Shown here one piece after another: positions 33,201 through 45,900 of a stretch of DNA of 64,000 bases. The translations under genes were made by a program, and so were the position numbers. The stretch is taken from assembly GCA_029962745.1 (NCBI GenBank), contig CM057161.1:4605611-4669610 (forward strand), written 5' to 3'. This DNA comes from Echinometra lucunter. Its lineage: Eukaryota; Echinodermata; Echinoidea; Camarodonta; Echinometridae. Position 1 is the stretch's first letter, and the number at the start of each line of letters is the position of its first letter. A model generated the notes under the pieces. The model was not told the origin of the DNA. It did no database searches and saw nothing but the letters and a program-made list of their open reading frames with translations.

Positions 33201-34936
33201 CTTTTCTTTTTATCAAAGCAGTTTTCCAGCCATTTATGGTCTCATGTCTGAATGGATCCGGGACAACTCGACACTTTGGACAACTCGGCCCCTAACTGAA
33301 ACCGTAACCCTAACCCTAATCCTGACCGTAATCCTAGCCCTAACCGCAACCCAAACCCTAACCCTATGTTTTGGGGTGGGGCCAAGTTGTCCAAAGTGCC
33401 AAGTTGCAGTTGTTAGGCACCCGTCTGAATTGGTCCTGGTGTGAAATGTTGCTAATTTACCTTTCTCAGCCTGAGCCTCCAGCTCCTGATCCAGACGTTC
33501 CTTTGCCAGCTTCTCATATTCATCTCGGTCCCACTTTCTCCTGTGGTCCTCAACACGCTAAAATATTTCAGAAGATAAAGTTAAAGAAAAATTTCAGACT
33601 TTTGTTTGTTATGCAGTAGATCTATGCAGCCAAGATGACATGAATCCTTCAAATTCAATGAAATTACAAAAAAGTTTGTGCAAATTAAAGAAAGTGTAGA
33701 TTCCAGACTAGTATCAAGAATAATTCATGTCATGACATGGGGGCCATATCGTGGTTTAGGAAACCACTCATTCATTTGATGCACGCACTTGTGTACAAAG
33801 AGAATGGACATGATGGAGGTGGAAATAGGAAACCAATGCGTGTGACTGAATAAAGTGTTGCTGTACAAAGTGAACAGTGGTTTCCTATTTCACGATAATG
33901 CCGACATGGGTTTACTTACATTACATCTCCATCTCCTTTACAGAGGAGAAGATATTGGATCAATTGTTAACTTTCCCAACGTATAAATTCCACAAAATAC
34001 AAACAGACATTACGGGTGATTTCAAGTTCGGTGTGCGGTGTTGGTGTTGGTGTTGAGAGCGTGGAAAGGCTCCTGAACCGAGCTCCAACACCGACGGTCA
34101 GTTTAGAGGGACGATACCGATCACCTTATCGATAGCTCAACACCGGGTGACGTCATACGCTATAGCGAAAGATCTCGACAATGAAATCATTTTCCCTCAG
34201 AATTTCTAATAAATCTACATCTTATTGGATTCAAGTTGCATAATCATTTGAAGAATCAAAGGGGAAAAATATTACTCTTCCATGGGAATTATATGGTTTT
34301 GATTATACCAAGTTGTTTTGACTGCAAAATGGGTTTAACCACCAACATGTGACGAGTGGCCGTAGCAAAGAGTGCCGCTGCTGCGCGAGGGACAAGCAGC
34401 AATAACATGTATGATTACAACACCAACACTAACACCGTACTTGAAATCGTGAATTTCCCGATCCCTAGGGGCTGGTGTTGGTGAATGGGGAAATTGCATG
34501 TAAATCGTCAACACGAACCGTGATACTCGGTTCAGCAGACGACATTCAACACCAGCGGACAACACAGACTACCGGAAATACGTCAAATTTTGCGAGGTCA
34601 ACCCCAACACCAGCCCGATTTCAAGTTTGGTGTTGAGGCTGGTGTTGGTGTTCTCACAACACCAACACCAGCCTCCAACACCAAACTTGAAATCACCCTA
34701 CAATTGAATCAAATTGGTTAACTCTCACAGACCCTACACCATCTTCAGCATATGGGACCACAATTTTGAGACAATAGTAAAGCCACAGTACGAGTCGAGG
34801 TGATAATAAAGCGTGGAACCTACGCATAATATGCAATATATTCGTAAAAATCAACCCGTAATTTTTGTAATTTCATTGAATCACTATGATTTCCACATAC
34901 CGAACCCGAACTTGTTCCAGCATAATTCATAGCCAT
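30256..34936 (-). CDS. ZMAT2: ZMAT2, zinc finger matrin-type protein 2 (Snu23 homologue)
   Basis: Spliceosomal protein of the U4/U6.U5 tri-snRNP and B complex, acting in the nucleus near the 5' splice site. Six exons in order: 34901-34936, 33461-33557, 32465-32668, 31645-31790, 30786-30924 and 30256-30260. All phases agree and give 208 aa (human about 199). Recognisable blocks are [37 protein letters not shown] and [19 protein letters not shown]. The U1-type finger has C91, C94, H107 and H113, then HQRNLGMSM. The C-terminus [12 protein letters not shown] matches the family ending. The last exon supplies only two bases of the Tyr codon plus TGA. Intron 4 starts with GC rather than GT (GAGGCAAGT). 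The start is the first of two in-frame ATGs in exon 1. Introns 1 and 2 contain foldback elements. Confidence 0.96.
31092..31103. repeat. Poly-G in a GAGA-rich intronic tract
   Basis: Purine-rich sequence from 31010 to 31190 (GAGAGAGGG words) with a G-run at 31092. It lies in ZMAT2 intron 4, between exons 4 and 5. Confidence 0.7.
31858..32236. mobile_element. Possible poly-C MITE in ZMAT2 intron 3
   Basis: CCCTAAAACC at the left and GGTTTTAGGG at the right are inverted. Each is followed internally by long C/G tracts (31911-31925, 32203-32218). The short TIR and the lack of a clear target duplication make this tentative. Confidence 0.4.
33263..33406. mobile_element. MITE with telomere-like (CCCTAA)n core
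   Basis: The inverted arms CAACTCGACACTTTGGACAA (left) and TTGTCCAAAGTGCCAAGTTG (right) enclose about 65 bp of degenerate CCCTAA repeats (33304-33366: AACCCTAACCC, GTAATCCTAGCCCTAACC). It sits in ZMAT2 intron 2, ending 55 bp from exon 2. Confidence 0.7.
34014..34698. mobile_element. ZMAT2: Foldback element in ZMAT2 intron 1
   Basis: The ends GGGTGATTTCAAGTTCGGTGT and ACACCAAACTTGAAATCACCC are inverted with one mismatch and flanked by TAC on both sides, a possible 3-bp duplication. Repeated GGTGTT and AACACC words make both arms GT/AC-periodic. The right part contains a second near-perfect palindrome (34617-34694). Confidence 0.75.
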
Positions 34937-34990
34937 TGTCGTACGATTTTGCACACTATTTTCACTTGAAGAGATCACTTAAACGCAACA
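34901..34990 (-). promoter_or_regulatory. ZMAT2: ZMAT2 start region
   Basis: Exon 1 carries the initiator ATG at 34936 and ends at the donor GTATGT. Upstream on the minus strand, 34937-34990, is the presumed 5' UTR and promoter. No TATA box is evident; I could not fix a transcription start. Confidence 0.35.
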
Positions 34991-35189
34991 TCCAAGTTTA
35001 CGGTACCTTCGCATTTCAAATAAAAAAAGAATTTCCTCATATAAAATTGCTCGCTTTGCCGGTTTCCCAGAGCCTTTGATTACAGGAACTACCGCGCCCT
35101 CATTGTTTTCTACATATATTATTTATGAACGACTTGTATAAAGTGTATAAGAGATGTATGTTTGAGTTTTTCCGTTTTCTTGCTTCATT

Positions 35190-35420
35190 TTCTCTTTCTT
35201 CTTCTTCTTCTTTTAAAAAAAAAAGATATTAATGTAAGAAGAAGAAAGGAGAAGAAGAAGAAGAGCAAGAAGAAGACAAAGAAAAAGAAGAAAAAAGAAG
35301 AAAAGGCAGAAAAGCAAAAGATGAAGTAAAAGAAGATGAAGGAGAAAAGGAAAATAAGAAAAATAATGGGAAAACAAGAAAGGGAAGTAGGAGGATAAGA
35401 AGATGAAGAAGAAACAATAT
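35190..35420. repeat. Polypurine (GAA)n-rich tract
   Basis: The plus strand is almost entirely A and G across about 200 bp (AAGAAGAAGAAAGGAGAAG). The opposite strand gives poly-Phe/Ser/Leu frames that are not genes. From 34990 to 37030 no gene is visible otherwise; part of it may be the TRAP1 3' UTR. Confidence 0.85.
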
Positions 35421-37023
35421 ATTTCAAACACCCACAACACTTCATCATTTGAGTCTGTACCATCGTACGCTTACAAAGAATAACACTTTTCTTAAATATG
35501 AATGGCTGCATACTGACCAAAAAAAAAAAAAAAATTCAAAAATAATCTCTCACACAAAGACAGAAACCTTGCCTCAAGATTATCCTGTACACACAGACTG
35601 TAAAGGTAAAATTTAATAAACATCAACACACAGACAGCACTTTACAGTTATCAAATGCTTTTATTTGGTATTAGTTTGTACATGTCAATATACCTTACTG
35701 TAAACATACATGTATATATCAGATACCGACTCTCCATTCTCTGGAAGCTAGTTTCCAATAAAAAGAATACTCAACTGGCAATGGCTCAATTTCAAAATTA
35801 GAACCTTTGAAGGTTCTGCCAGTGGTCCAAATTTATGGAAGCTTCTGGCTGCAAAACTATGTAATTACCACACTGGATTCAGCCGTGGTCAGCTATATGA
35901 AAAGGTTTTTTGTTGTATAGAATATTCATGACAATCTCAGATATATGTGCAGAGAGAACTGCAGTATTTGAAAAATATACAGCATAAGCAGTATTGAAAG
36001 AAAAATAATTCATGGCGAAGAAGTTTGGACTCCTAGCATTTAATTCATTTTTTTATTAAGAATGAGCACTATGTCATGGAAATTTCAAGGAAAGTAAGAG
36101 GTTTTTTTTAGAAGAATAAGCTACAAATAAGACTTGATTTACTTTTTCATTTGCCTGCACTGCATTGCCCTGCAATTAAACTTCAGACATGAATTTCACC
36201 CATTGTTTTAATCAAATTAGAAAGAGCACTATTTCATAATTTTGATTGGTTGATTGATATTCATTTATTTTCCATATACATACCAAATTATAACAATTTT
36301 TCAACATGTTTAATCACATAAAATCATATAAAGAAAAAAAGTAAAGCTTAAATTGAATTGACTATTGCAAAATATTGTGTTGGGTTTATTGTGCATGGAG
36401 CCTATGGATCAAAATTCATGGAGTAAAAAATCAGAATTTCTAGCAAGAAATTTAATTGTCATTTTCAAGTATAAAAAGAGCTAGGTTTCTGAGATACCAG
36501 CATCACACACTGCTTACAGAAAGCAAAAGAAAATAGCAGAGGCAAAAAAATTCAATAGCATGTATAATTCATTCCACTTGCATTTATTACGCCCAATGAT
36601 TATTCTTCTGTATTTCTACAATGGTAATTGAATGGGACCATGATACAGCAATAGTTTCTTGCATATGCAAAACAAACTGCTAAAACCTTGCATAATAAAT
36701 AGTAATTCAAAATGTTCATTTTTAATGATATATTCCATTTTCATTCTCCATTGATAAAGTGTTTGATATGATTTATCATTCATATTAAAACAATTTTTGA
36801 ATGCCAGGAAGAAAGAGCAAGTCCTTTGAAAAGTCTTAACACACTGCATACATGTGAAAGATTAAAATTTGGAAGGCTTGAACAAATACATATCTCCAGG
36901 CAGTGAAGGGTCAGAGTGAGTGATAGTCTATTCTGGTGTGGGAGAGAGTAGCCACCCCTTCTTCACATCTTTTCCATGCATATTTCCAAAAAATCCTAGT
37001 TTGCTGATCTTCTCTCCATGCCA

Positions 37024-37320
37024 TTGCAGAGTGGTGATCCTTTCTCTCAATGACTTCTCCATACAACCTTGTGCACTGGTGAGCACAAGACATAGTTTTT
37101 CTACCAGTCCATAGTAGAGTGATGATCATATAGTTCAGTATTTCTCCAGTGACTTCTCCATAAAAGCATTCAACCTGTTGAGCACAAGACATAGTTTTTC
37201 CACCAGTCCATTGTAGAGTGGTGATCAATTAGTTCAGTATTTCTCCAATGACTTCTCCATAAAAGCATGTAACCTGTTGAGCATAGGACGGGGATCTTCT
37301 ACCAGTCCAGCAGCTATCAT
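37024..37320 (-). repeat. TRAP1: 99-bp tandem repeat of the TRAP1 final coding exon
   Basis: Three copies 99 bp apart: TGACTTCTCCAT occurs at 37051, 37150 and 37249. The uppermost copy is the real TRAP1 C-terminal coding end (stop at 37234-37236). The next still reads MEKSLEKY and a stop in a shifted context at 37135; the third is more decayed. The extra copies lie beyond the stop codon, in the presumed 3' UTR. Confidence 0.85.
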
Positions 37321-40300
37321 TCCATTATCATAGATCTGGAGAACAAGAGAGAAAAGAAAGACATTCACTCAAATTATGTGCAGAAAATTCTCTGGTATTT
37401 TTACCATTCTACACACTTTGCTTAAGTTATGGTCGAAGGAAAACACCCCAAAAGATAAGTAACGCAACTGGATGTCATTTTACCACAGTTCTTGCCATTA
37501 CTTTGTGATATAATTTAATATCAAATGTGAAAAGAGAATTAACCCATTCGTGACAGAGTGTCCACATTTTATGGTTTGGCCCAATAACCTCTGATGCAGA
37601 GCCCTAAAAATAAACTAAATACAAAAAAAACAAAAAGAGTCTAAATACACAGTGCCAATTTAATTGCATCAGTATTGTTGTTTGATGCTGAAAATTTAAT
37701 ATTTTCAAGGAAAATAAGCTCTGAAATCTTAAAAGTGGCAACAAGATAGAAAATTAAAAATCATTGTTTTCCATGCAAATGGGCAACTTTTTAACTTCTC
37801 AACATGCTGTCAATTTATATTCATTTTGGATAAATGATTTTTTTTTAATAAGAAAAATGTAGCAATAAATGGAAAATACTGGTGTTGCCAATTTGAAGAA
37901 GAAAAGCTGATCAAATAAGGATTCAAATAATTTCTGTTTGAATGTGTTAATGGACAAAAATGTCCAAAAATTTTTAAAACATCAATTTAACATATTCTAA
38001 ATCATATACTTTAAAATTTAAAAAAAAAAAATCCTTGTAGAACCACACAAGAAAACAATTTATTTGAAATAAAGTTCATTTCTATTTCAAAGAAGTAAAT
38101 TTACCTGTTCTGCAAGCAACTTGGCTAAATCTGGATCAGATGTTTTCAAGGCGAACAATTTCTTCACAATAGGATGGCTGGAAGGCAATGAACAATTTGG
38201 AAATAAAAAGAAGATGAATATAATAAAATACTACAAACACCTTTTATGAACATGCATTAGTATAATGAACAATTTGGAAATATATGAACAATGAACAATT
38301 GGAAATATAAAGAAGATGAATATAATAATATACTACAAACACCTTTTATGAACATGCATTAGTATAATGAACAATTTGGAAATATATGAACAATGAACAA
38401 TTTGGTAATATAAAGAAGATGAATATAATAAACTACTACAGACACCTTTTATGAACATGAATTAGTAGAATTTTTGCTTTCACTCTAAGTTATGACTGAC
38501 CAAGTAAGCCAAACTTCTAGTTGATGAAAAGTTTTTATGATACGTTCTTGGAGTAAGCACAATTTGCAATTGCTTTATCAACAAGGCATTTCTCAAATGA
38601 GATACGTGAATTCTCATTCTACGTCAATGTTGTTAAAGATATGTTTGTGTGAAACAACAATACTAAGTTGCAAAAGGTGATTTCCTCTTGAGTAACCAAC
38701 TCATTTTAAAAGATAAATTGGAGTTTGGGTCACATGATTATAATATGTTATATGGGACCACACACACATCTTGTATGAATGTTCTGTTCAAACTTTTCAG
38801 CTATTTCCTAGTCATATTTCCTATATGGGGCATTTAAAGAACCCCTTTCCAAGGGACGTTTAAGTATTCTTCCTAAGGTTCTTGAAAAGAATGAGAAAGC
38901 TCACACAAAGTATACTGCACCTTTCCCAGATCTCCATAATTAATCACTAATTATCTTGTTAATAATTCATCTCAAAAAAGTAAGAAAGAAATTTTTCTTC
39001 GGAAAACATGACTAATTGTTTGGAACATTATCTGAACTGTTCTATCATTACCTTCCATTGAGCTCCAAGGTGGGTTGAAGAAGCTGCATCTTCTCTTCTT
39101 CTGTACGATTCTTCATCGCTGTTCGCAGGAAATGCCTAGCTGCCCCCATCTCAGCCACTGTGATCATCGCAGGGTACTGACCAAGTCTCTGAGTTACCTA
39201 ATATCATACACATACACACATAAAAAATAAATACCGGTAAATAAGCAAAAATTGAAAATGACCAAGCTGAAAGATAATCTGGGCCCTGTTTCACAAAAAG
39301 TTGTATGATAGCAACTCCTGCTAGAATGGTTACTACCATGGCAACAGTGAGAATTCTGCTTCCTGATTGGCTTTTATAATGAAAGTTGCCATTCCAGCAA
39401 GACTTGCTATTATAACAACTTTTTATGAAATGGGGCCCTGGAGTTCTGGTCATGCAATCATAATGTGAAATAAACTGTTCCAGAGCTACTGGGAGATCTA
39501 GATTAGTTGTATATAAACACAGGTGTCTAGTGTTAAGAGTTGGAGATTATCAAATTGATTAGAAATTCACTTACTTTCCTCCACGAGGTACTTGCACTGC
39601 ACAAAGAAATGAGTATATGGGACCATACACAAATCTGGCATGAATGTTACCCACAAACTTTTCTACTTCTTCTTGTCAAATTTCCAATATGAGGGCATTT
39701 GAAGAGCGATCCTTTCTAGGGGATATTTTCACTATGATATTCTTCCTAACTGACATGGAAAGCATGAGAAAGTTCAAAATTGCATTACACAGCCAAATCT
39801 CAGCTACAGTGTAATACTGCCCAGGTTTCTGAGTTACACATAACTTATATCTCAAACAAAATTCAAACATTATATGACTCAAGTACAATCATTCTTCTGA
39901 AAGATCATCCTCAGGGGGGGGGGGGGGCTGGGGCATTCCCCCCCCCCCCCCCATGATTTTTCAAGTGATTTTTTCAAAAAAGAGAAAAAGAGGAGAAAAA
40001 GAAGAAAAAAGATGAGGAAGAAGAAAGAAGAGGGTGAAGAAAGAAGAGTGCGGGGAAAGAGAGGTCTGAGGCTCACAACTATATGATACCTTATTTGTTC
40101 ATCTAAAATGTGCTTACAATATGTACCACACCAAAACGTCAATAAATTCACCTATGGGTCATCTTGCCCCCCCCCCTTATCAAAATACCCTGGCGCCACC
40201 CCTGCCAATCTCTAAATACAAATATAAATATAGGTACTTTGGGTGATCACTGAAAAATCACTGGAACTTGATATCAATATAAAGCTAAGAAATCTGTTTG

Positions 40301-42904
40301 AACATGAGGTAAAAACTTCCAATTTCAGTCATCATGACCATCAAATCTTTCCTCTTATCCTTAGCAAGCATAATCAAGACCAGTTAATCAAGATATTAGA
40401 AAAAAAAATCATTGACTGAGAATAGTTTAAGGTGGAATGTAGCAAATGCCTCTTAAAAATAACAAACGTGGAAAGGAAAGTTGGGGATTGAAATTTGATG
40501 TTACATTTCAAATTCTCACCTTGACATCATTGACCTTGACCCCTAGAGCTCCTTTGAGGTACTGGATGAGGGAATCTACTTCCTGTGTGTTTAGACTGCC
40601 TTCAACTGTAACAATGACAAAATCAACAGTCTAAAAAGTCTCAAATGTCCATTATGTTTAACAGAGAATTAGGTGGTCATAATGTTCAATTCTCAATATT
40701 TCTAGTCTACCTTATACATGAATATGATTCTTCCTTTGCAATCACTCATAAACATTTTAAGATATACAGTCAGCTCTGCATAAGTCGAAGTTGCATAAGT
40801 CGAATAATCACCTAAGTCGAAGATCTGTATTGGGTCCCATTCCTTTATTTTCTATTGTTTTTGACCCCTCATAAGTTGAATTTTCTCTAAGTCGAAGCAT
40901 TTTCTTCAGTCCCAAGAAATTCGACTTAGGCAGAGTTGACTGTATGTATAAAACTTCATGAGATCATTCATGACATGATGCCCCATCTATATGCCAAGTT
41001 TCATAATTTTCTATCCCTTCGGGGCCAAGATCTTGGGGGGGGGGGGGAAGGGGAAGGATTGGATGGGGAGAATCCACCCTGTCATGGCTAATAAACCACT
41101 ATTAAAAATAACAACCATCTTAGGCTAATGCTTCTTGACATAATCTTCATCCACATATAATCTTGTCATATTCTTGATTTCTTATTGCAAAAATGGTGCA
41201 ATAATAGTAAAAACCCCGGTTGACTATGTAAAAAAGAAAAGTTGATCTGAATAGGGAAACAGATCATACCATTATCTTCTGCCTTCTCATCACTGGTCTG
41301 ATCCCCAGCCATCTCACTCTCTACAGATCTGAGCAGCTTACGATCGAACTCCCTCAGCTGTAGCATAGTGATCTCATCGTAGTCATCATAACAGAAGATG
41401 ACCTCACGATCCTTCCGCCTGAATGCCTCAAAGTACGGTGACCCCTCGGCAAGTTCCCGGCTGTGGTTTGGAATGTACCAGGGAAAGCGGACAAAGATTA
41501 TAAATATGCTTGTGCAACGAATGAAGGACACATATACACAAACCTTTTTAATAAAGATAAACAAAATTTCAGCATAAACACCTGGGGTGTTTCGCAAAGA
41601 GATAAGTTGGACTTAAAGCAGCACTTTCATTCCCAGTTGCATGCTGTATATTAGGCATCACAGCATTGGTCAGATCATGCTCAAGGGACGTGCGCTATTG
41701 GGAAGTCTATCAATGAGGTTACTCATTAAATACCAGATGCGCATTGGCGCTTACGCATGACTCCAAGTCCAACTTAACTCTTTATGAAACACCTCCCTGG
41801 AATAGGCTTACACAATATGCATAATGTGTCTTTAATTACACTACAGTATAAAGCAATTGACACAAGGACCTCAAAAACAACAAATTACTTTGACAATACG
41901 CTTTTCAGAATTCCTCCTGGTGGGAGTACTCCAGACATGCATCAGAAGAATTGTTATCCTTATTTGCCACTCTTACAGAGGATTCTAAGCCAAAATATCA
42001 AGATATAGGCGTTGTTTTGCTGATACAGTTTATAAACCTTGTCTTCTATTCAACTTCACCCTGCTGATAATAGTCCATAAAAGACCCGATACTTCTAACA
42101 TCAAGTGATTATCCCCAACTTGGAGGTCACACAGGGCAAAAAGATACCTGGGGCGAAGGGCGATTTTGCCCTCTGTGGAGCTCAAATGGCTCCCTAAAAC
42201 CCTTAAAACCCAATTCCTTGGAGCGGCCATTTTCTTCAGAATTGCCCTCACCCCAGCTCCAAAAATAAGCTACAAATTCACGAATCATGATACAGGAGCA
42301 GCAGAATTACAATATCTGGAAACAACACACACGCACACTAAAGCATCATACTGATACTCAATCATACTCTCAAGGAGAAAATTGGGATATCAGTGATTAA
42401 GATTCAACACAGCTTCCTTAGGCCCAGAAATAGCTCCTGTAAAGTTGTCCACTATGCTATGTTTTTCAGAGGATAGCTCTTGTAGGAAAGAAATATTTTT
42501 TTCCCAACTTTGGAGGTCACGCCTCACCTTGGTGCACAGATGTAGTAAATGTTACGTTCTCCTCCCTTCATTCTCTCTCCATACTCCAGCAGACTGGTCT
42601 TCTGCCCCTCTGGTAAAGCTGATGATTCATACCTCAGTAGTCTAGCAATCTCTTCCTACAAAATGAGAGACGGTAAGATCAGTAAAATGGATTAAGTCCA
42701 TAGGCTCTTTTGGGTAAAAACTGCCGAAATTACAATCAGCTAATGTAAGGGGGTTGACCCACTAAATAGGTTTGGTTTCGATAGATTACATATTATCAAT
42801 TCCTACACCTACCAGGTTGTTTAAGATAGACTAGTGCAACAGTGGTTAGTTTGGAATGGATAAAGCGTGGGTTAAAAAAACAAAAAACAAAAACAAAACA
42901 AAAC

Positions 42905-42935
<31 letters not shown>

Positions 42936-45900
42936 ACAAAAACAAAAACAAAAACAAAAACCAAAACCAAAAACCAAAAACAAAAACAAAACAAAAAACA
43001 AAAACAACAACAACAAAAACCCAACAAATCTCCATTTTGGATCATACCAGAGCAAAGAGAACAGGACTAAAATACTTCATGTTTATCTTTAAAATCCCAA
43101 ATTTGTAGCATACTACCATATATTTCACAAGCACTAGAATCAAGTCTTCAAGCAAGTTTGTGTAAATTTAGTTTGACTTATATGAATTTTGATCTTTCTT
43201 TGTTACTAGTACGCAAATGACTATTGGCCATATTCCCATACAGCCATTAACCTATTAATGGACTATCAAAGCTGCTGCACACCATCACTAATTTGTAGTC
43301 TGAGAATCTTGTTACTTGTTCCCGCTGCAACCTAAGGATTGCAGTTTCTCCAGTAAATGGAGGAATTCAACAGAGAAGAAGAAGGACCTCACAGACTTTT
43401 CTTTTTTTTCTGGCAGGCTGAAACCACTTCATCCCAATATCTTGTTAATGTGCTAACCTTTTCAGCCTGTTCCTGTGCAGACACAATGCCCTCCCTGAGG
43501 AAAAGACTATACTCATTGGTAAACTGGTCATACTTGGCAGGATCCCTCTTGGCTTGGTCGGTGAAGAACTTGACCAGTCGGGTGGTCAGTACAGTCCTCA
43601 GCTTCCTAATATAGAAATGACCAGATGATTAAGTTAGAGATATACATTTGAATCTTGAATGAGTGCATGATTCATCTTTTCATTCGTGACAGAGGTCCAC
43701 ATTTTGTGGTTTGGCCTATTATCTTTTGATGCAAAGCCCTGAAAATCATACCAAATACATGAGCAGAAAGAGCAAAAAATTCTACACAAACTGTGCCGAT
43801 TTCGGTTGCGTCAATATTTGTAGTTTGATACTGAAAATTTTCTACAGAAAAATAAGCATTCAAATACTTAAATTGGCAATGTGGTAGAAGGTTTAATATC
43901 ACCGATTTCCCCTGCAAATTGGCAACTTTTTGACTTCTCATCATAATTTCTGTCAATTTATATTCATTTCAGATACATGACGTTTTATAAGAAAAATGTA
44001 GCAATAAAATGAAAAATGTTGGTTTTGCCAATTTGAAGAATAAAAGCTGATCAAATTAGGCTTTAAATAATTCCTGTCACGAATGGGTCAAACAAAGTGG
44101 ACCAAATATATAATATGAGTGAAATCATCGTATCTATCAGTATCGCTTCCCTTTCCAGGCTCCCAAAGAATGCTATGGTATTCACTTTATCTCGTATTTA
44201 CCTTGCAGCCTGCAAAAAACATTATAAAAGGAAAATATCTTATTCTGACTACAACTCACTAGGGCATGAAGAAAAATGTGATCATGCGACTTGTACTTTT
44301 GTTTGAACATCTGGGCCGGCATTCAATTCAATACTTGGATTAAGTAAAACTTTTACTAAGTATTTTACTTGGCTAAGAAATTTGCTTAAGTCATATTCAA
44401 TTCAATACTTTGAATTTTACTTTAGTAAGTCAACTTTAAGCCCAAATTCTTACTGATAAGCATTGTGACGTCATATTTTCAGGGCGCAATTAACACGACG
44501 CATCAAATACGCTCGAATACGCTATGATATAATTCTGCGCAGCTCATGATGACTGCGTATAAAAACCTATGCCTGCCAATCAAGGCCTCCAAAACAATTG
44601 GCTTAAGTCTCCTAGGTAGGTGTCTTAGATTTAGGGTAAAATACTTAGCCAAAATTTTGAATTGAATACCAAATTTTGCTAAGTATTTTATCTAAGCAAA
44701 CAAGGCAAACGCCAAGCGTTGTCTCGCCTGCATATTGCAGTCATGAAGAGACTGCATGTCAAAACTATGCTATATGACTTCTGAGGCTGTCAGCAGTTTA
44801 GGGGGTGAATTGTGGTTCTGACAGTTGACATATGCAATAATGGTATAGGCCTACTTTATCCCTAGGAAATCAGATAACACTAAGAATGCTGTTAATACTA
44901 TGAAGCTATAATTATTTCCATGCAAGTAAGGAAATGAATGTTAGTGAAAAAGAATGTAACTGATAATAATGTGAGTAAAATTGTAAAATTAAATTAATTA
45001 TTAAGGTGTTATGGCAAACTTATTGTTTGAAAAATGGTATGAATTTGGTGATTCCACGTCAAAGCTATAGAAAGTTATTAGGTGTACAACATAGCACAGT
45101 GCCAGTTATGAAAAGTTCATTGACCTTTGACCTTTGACCTTAATCAAATTCAACTCACATTCGAACTTGACCTGCACCTTCAAGAGATGGACCTCTCATA
45201 TGAATTTGGCAATCCTACCTCGAAGGTATAGAAAGTTATTGTGTGTACAACATAGCACAGTGCCAGTCATGGAAAGTTCATTGACCTTTGACCTCTGACC
45301 TTATTCAAATTCAACTCATACTCAAACTTGACCTGTGCCTTCAAGAGATGTACCTCTGGTATAAATTTGGTGATCCCACCTCGAAGCTATAGAAAGTTAT
45401 TGTGTGTACAACACAGCACAGTGCCAGTCATGGAAAGTTCATTGACCTTTGACCTTTGACCTTAATCAAATTCAACTCACATTCGAACTTGACCTGCACC
45501 TTCAAGAGATGGACCTCTTGTATGAATTTGGCAATCCTACCTCGAAGGTATAAAAAGTTATTGTGTGTACAATATAGCACAGTGCCAGTCATGGAAAGTT
45601 CATTGACCTTTGACCTTTGACCTTATTCAAATTCGACTCATATTCGAACTTGACCTGCGCCTTCAAGAGATGGACCTCTGGTATGAATTTGGTGATCCCA
45701 CCTTAAAGCTATAGAAAGTTATTGGGTGTACAACACAATTGTTGACGACGACGCCGCCGCCGACGCCGCCGACGCCGCCGACACCGGAAATAGTGATACC
45801 TATGTCTCGCTCCGCTACGCAGGCGAGACAAAAACTAAGCAAAATACTCATATTTCTGACTTAAGTATTGAATTGAATACCGGCCCAGGTATATACATGT

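Noticed and set aside
33304..33366. True telomere or chromosome end
   Set aside because: The CCCTAA repeats are degenerate, only about 65 bp, and enclosed by inverted arms inside a ZMAT2 intron.
44701..45834. Helitron/Helentron assignment
   Set aside because: Hairpin plus tandem core fits, but the 9-bp flanking repeat and the lack of diagnosed TC/CTRR ends do not; left unclassified.
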